From Burkholderiales bacterium (GTDB taxonomy: Bacteria > Pseudomonadota > Gammaproteobacteria > Burkholderiales > Burkholderiaceae_C), in NCBI GenBank assembly GCA_026400275.1, contig JAPLPK010000207.1:1-35667 (forward strand): 35,667 nucleotides of DNA. Reading direction: 5' to 3'. The position numbers and the translations under genes are program-made. This document shows, piece after piece, positions 31,905-35,667 of this stretch. The first letter of the stretch is position 1; each line of letters starts with the position of its first letter. Under the pieces are notes generated by a model. It saw nothing but the letters and a program-made list of their open reading frames with translations. It searched no databases and was not told the origin of the DNA.

Positions 31905-34151
31905 ATGCGTACCGTAACTCCATTGACAGCCGGCTGGGAATTCCACGCCGATTTTTCCAACGATCTGATCGCCCAGCCCAAGGCGGGCGCCTCCGTCCGC
32001 CTGCCGCACAACGCGGTGGACCTGGACATGAACTACTTCGACGAGCGCAGCTTCCAGAAGGAATTCGGCTACCAGTACACATTGGCCTGGCAGCCCGGGT
32101 TTGCGGGCAAGGAAGTAGCGCTGCAGTTCGACGGCGCCATGGCCAACACCGTGGTCTGGCTCAACGGCCACCAGGTGGCCAGCCACAAGGACGGCTACAC
32201 CCCTTTCAAGGCGCGCCTCACCGACTATCTGCAGGAGGGCAACAACCTGCTGACCGTTAAGGTGGATGGCAGCGAAAACCCGGAAATCCCCCCTTTCGGC
32301 GGCCAGATCGACTACCTGACCTACGCCGGTATCTACCGTGACGTCTGGCTGCAGGTGACAGACCCGGTGTCCATCGCCAATCTGAAGATTGAAACATCGA
32401 ATGAGCTGAGCGATGCCAAAGGCGTGACTGTCAAAGGCTTTCTGGCCAACCCCACCGGCCTGGCCTTTTCCGGCACCGCGCTGGTAGAGCTGTGCACCGT
32501 GGAGGGGGCTGTGCTGCAACAGCAAACCGTGGCGGTGGATGCCGATGGCTTCAGTACATCGTTTGAACAACTGGCCGGGCTGCAACTGTGGGAGCTGGAC
32601 AGCCCCGCGCTGTATCTGGTCCGCGCCACGCTCGCCAGTAGCGCAGGCAGCGACCAGCTTAGCGCCCGCTTTGGCTTTCGCACCGCACGCTTCACCACCG
32701 AGGGCTTTTCCCTCAACGGTAAGCCGCTGAAAATCCGGGGCCTGAACCGCCACCAGTCCTTCCCCTATGTGGGCTACGCCATGGGCCGCCGCGCGCAGCA
32801 GAAAGACGCAGACGTGCTGAAGGAGGTGCTGAAGTGCAATCTGGTGCGTACCTCGCACTACCCGCAGTCCAGCTATTTCCTGGACCGCTGTGACGAGATC
32901 GGCCTGCTGGTGTTTGAAGAGATTCCGGGCTGGCAGCATATTGGCGGCGCGGCCTGGAAGGACGAGTCGGTAGAGAACGTGCGCCGCATGGTAGAGCGCG
33001 ACTGGAACCACCCCTCCATCATCCTGTGGGGCGTGCGCATCAACGAGTCGCAGGACGACCACGAGTTCTACACACGTACCAACGCCATGGCCCACGGCCT
33101 GGATAGCACCCGCCAGACCGGTGGTGTGCGCTACATCGAGAACAGCGAGCTGCTGGAGGACGTCTACACCGTCAACGACTTCTGCCATGTCGCTACGCCC
33201 GAATGGATGCGCGGCCAGCCGCCCGCGCCACTGCGGCCGCCGCGTTACGTGACCGGCCTGGACAAGGACGTGCCCTACCTGGTGACCGAATTCAACGGCC
33301 ATATGTTCCCCACCAAGCGCATTGACCCCGAGGTGCGCCAGGCCGAGCATGTGACCCGCTACCTGGATGTGCTGAACAAGGCCTACGGCAACCCGCAGAT
33401 TGCCGGCTCCATTGGCTGGTGCATGTTCGACTACAACACGCACAAGGACTTTGGCGCGGGCGACCGCATCTGCCACCACGGCGTAATGGACATCTTTCGC
33501 GAGCCTAAGTTTGCTGCTTTTGCCTACGCCAGCCAGTGCGCCCCGCAAGAGCAGGTCGTGCTGGAGCCGGTGACCTACTGGGCACGCGGCGAGAAGGACC
33601 GCTGCGAGGCTTTGCCCCTGATCGTGCTGACGAACTGCGACTATCTGGAATTCCAGTTCGGCAGCTTCCCGGCCATCCGTATCGAGCCCGACCGTGCGCA
33701 GTACCCGCATCTGCCGCATGCGCCGGTGGTGATTGATAGCCGCCACGTCGACCCGCAGGAGCTGGGCGCCTGGGGCATGCAGTGGATGGACGGCCGCTTG
33801 ACTGGCTATGTGGACGGCAAGCCCGTCAAACAGGTGCTGCTCAGTGGCAACCCTTTGGCCACCACGTTGGAGGTGCAGGCAGACAGCAGCGAGCTGATTG
33901 CCCATGAGAAGGACGCAGTGCGCTTCATCGTGCGCGCGCTGGACCAGCATGGCCGCGTACTGCCGTTTCTGGACGATGTGGTGTCTCTGCAGGTCTCGGG
34001 TGGCGCCAAGTTGCTGGGCCCTGCGGCCTTGGCGTTCAAAGGGGGTGTGGCCGGTTTCTGGGTGGAAAGCACGGGCGAGCGCTGCGACAGCGTGGTGACC
34101 GTGTCTACGCAGCGCCTGGGCCAGCACACCACGACGCTCACCACATGCTGA
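31905..34151 (+). CDS. lacZ: GH2 glycosidase, probable beta-galactosidase
   Basis: A 748-residue family 2 glycoside hydrolase. Domains in order are a sugar-binding jelly roll (about 8-155), an Ig-like domain (about 160-262), a TIM barrel (about 265-560) and C-terminal beta domains. The predicted acid/base is Glu381 (WGVRINESQDD) and the nucleophile Glu462 (LVTEFNGHMF). There is no signal peptide, so hydrolysis is cytoplasmic, after uptake by the transporter whose genes flank it. It is shorter than E. coli LacZ (1023 residues). Beta-galactosidase is favoured by operon order and the DgoR-like regulator; beta-glucuronidase or another GH2 specificity cannot be excluded by eye. Confidence 0.88.
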   Translation: MRTVTPLTAGWEFHADFSNDLIAQPKAGASVRLPHNAVDLDMNYFDERSFQKEFGYQYTLAWQPGFAGKEVALQFDGAMANTVVWLNGHQVASHKDGYTPFKARLTDYLQEGNNLLTVKVDGSENPEIPPFGGQIDYLTYAGIYRDVWLQVTDPVSIANLKIETSNELSDAKGVTVKGFLANPTGLAFSGTALVELCTVEGAVLQQQTVAVDADGFSTSFEQLAGLQLWELDSPALYLVRATLASSAGSDQLSARFGFRTARFTTEGFSLNGKPLKIRGLNRHQSFPYVGYAMGRRAQQKDADVLKEVLKCNLVRTSHYPQSSYFLDRCDEIGLLVFEEIPGWQHIGGAAWKDESVENVRRMVERDWNHPSIILWGVRINESQDDHEFYTRTNAMAHGLDSTRQTGGVRYIENSELLEDVYTVNDFCHVATPEWMRGQPPAPLRPPRYVTGLDKDVPYLVTEFNGHMFPTKRIDPEVRQAEHVTRYLDVLNKAYGNPQIAGSIGWCMFDYNTHKDFGAGDRICHHGVMDIFREPKFAAFAYASQCAPQEQVVLEPVTYWARGEKDRCEALPLIVLTNCDYLEFQFGSFPAIRIEPDRAQYPHLPHAPVVIDSRHVDPQELGAWGMQWMDGRLTGYVDGKPVKQVLLSGNPLATTLEVQADSSELIAHEKDAVRFIVRALDQHGRVLPFLDDVVSLQVSGGAKLLGPAALAFKGGVAGFWVESTGERCDSVVTVSTQRLGQHTTTLTTC

Positions 34152-34193
34152 TGCAACAGGAGTAAGAGGCAAAGCGCCTGCGGGAAAATAAAA

Positions 34194-35276
<1,083 letters not shown>

Positions 35277-35287
35277 GCACTTATTAG

Positions 35288-35295
35288 GTAATTAC
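35288..35295. promoter_or_regulatory. GTAATTAC palindrome before the GntR gene
   Basis: A perfect 8-bp palindrome in the 76-bp gap before the regulator. It resembles the GTAATAT-type sites upstream of the transporter operon and may be an autoregulatory site. It is short, so chance is possible. Confidence 0.3.
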
Positions 35296-35352
35296 GAGGC
35301 GCCATGAGGCGCAGCACCCTGCATGCATCCTGTACTTCCCCATTCTGCTTCG

Positions 35353-35667
35353 ATGTATACCGGCCGTAACCTGCACGGCCAAGTGGTGAGTGAGTTGGGT
35401 AAGCGTATCGTCAGCGGCATCTATCCCGCCGAGGCGGTGCTGCCCAATGAAGAGCAACTGTGCCAAGAGCTGGAGGTGAGCCGTACCGCGCTGCGCGAGG
35501 CTGTCAAGGTGTTGGCAGCCAAGGGGCTGCTGGAATCGCGCCCGCGCATCGGCACCCGTGTACGTAACCGCGACCTGTGGAACTTGCTGGACCCGGACAT
35601 CCTGGCCTGGCGCTGCGCGATTGGAGCCGATGCAGAGTTTCTGCGCCACCTGACCGAGCTGCGTGAA
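35353..35667 (+). CDS. GntR/FCD-family regulator, DgoR-like (partial)
   Basis: The first 105 residues are visible and the frame stays open to the window edge. The N-terminal GntR winged helix is clear: VVSELGKRIVSGIYPAEAVL, NEEQLCQELEVSRTALREAV and KVLAAKGLLESRPRIGTRVR. It is followed by NRDLWNLLDPDILAWRCAIG, the linker typical of DgoR-type (galactonate) FCD regulators. The C-terminal ligand domain is beyond the window. Its position behind the lac-like operon suggests that it controls this operon and perhaps galactonate-pathway genes further on. The downstream content is not visible. Confidence 0.85.
   Translation, partial: MYTGRNLHGQVVSELGKRIVSGIYPAEAVLPNEEQLCQELEVSRTALREAVKVLAAKGLLESRPRIGTRVRNRDLWNLLDPDILAWRCAIGADAEFLRHLTELRE

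Noticed and set aside
31899-34172. 757-residue minus-strand open frame opposite the glycosidase
   Set aside because: It is longer than the real gene but His/Val/Gln-rich with no motif. The plus strand carries GH2 catalytic motifs and fits the operon.

Overview
The window looks like a chromosomal stretch from a high-GC betaproteobacterium, most likely Comamonadaceae (Rhodoferax/Acidovorax/Polaromonas-like). The grounds are overall composition, the style of the proteins, and a short dispersed hairpin repeat of a kind I associate with that family. No rRNA, tRNA, CRISPR array, intact insertion sequence or prophage gene was seen.

Layout. 1-3086: an unrecognised partial gene, an esterase and a DODA-type dioxygenase on the minus strand, the dioxygenase divergent from a LysR regulator. 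3097-11781: signalling, with a PAS-GGDEF diguanylate cyclase, then a two-gene operon of a REC-GGDEF response regulator and an 1871-residue CHASE/7xPAS hybrid histidine kinase with its own REC and HPt domains. 11781-13614: a 104-bp perfect inverted-repeat element, an exonuclease/GIY-YIG nuclease, and a 270-bp nested palindromic (MITE-like) element abutting that nuclease's start codon. 13690-15695: an exported creatininase-like protein with altered metal ligands, followed by an exported beta-propeller. 15908-19231: an HDOD protein, chromate transporter ChrA, and an EamA transporter ending in a very His-rich tail.

19298-23658: four minus-strand genes for exported or membrane proteins (DUF4331 protein, small lipoprotein, TPR protein, HupE/UreJ-like membrane protein). 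I know of no assigned function, and the first gene is preceded by a strongly folded leader. This is the best candidate here for an undescribed system. 23870-27813: a P2-type cation ATPase with a universal stress protein upstream behind an FNR/Anr-like box, and a second HDOD protein. 27931-28551: a flavin reductase.

28842-35276: a binding protein-permease-permease-GH2 glycosidase-ATPase operon in the gene order of the Agrobacterium lacEFGZK lactose operon. It is followed by the start of a GntR/FCD regulator resembling DgoR. Together they suggest uptake of a beta-galactoside, cytoplasmic hydrolysis, and control by a galactonate-type regulator. Matching GTAAT-type motifs lie at both ends of the operon promoter region and before the regulator.

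Seven copies of a degenerate hairpin repeat (core close to GCGCAGGTAATACCTGCGC) are scattered through the window, six of them just 3' of a minus-strand gene. All function statements come from reading motifs by eye; no database search was run.
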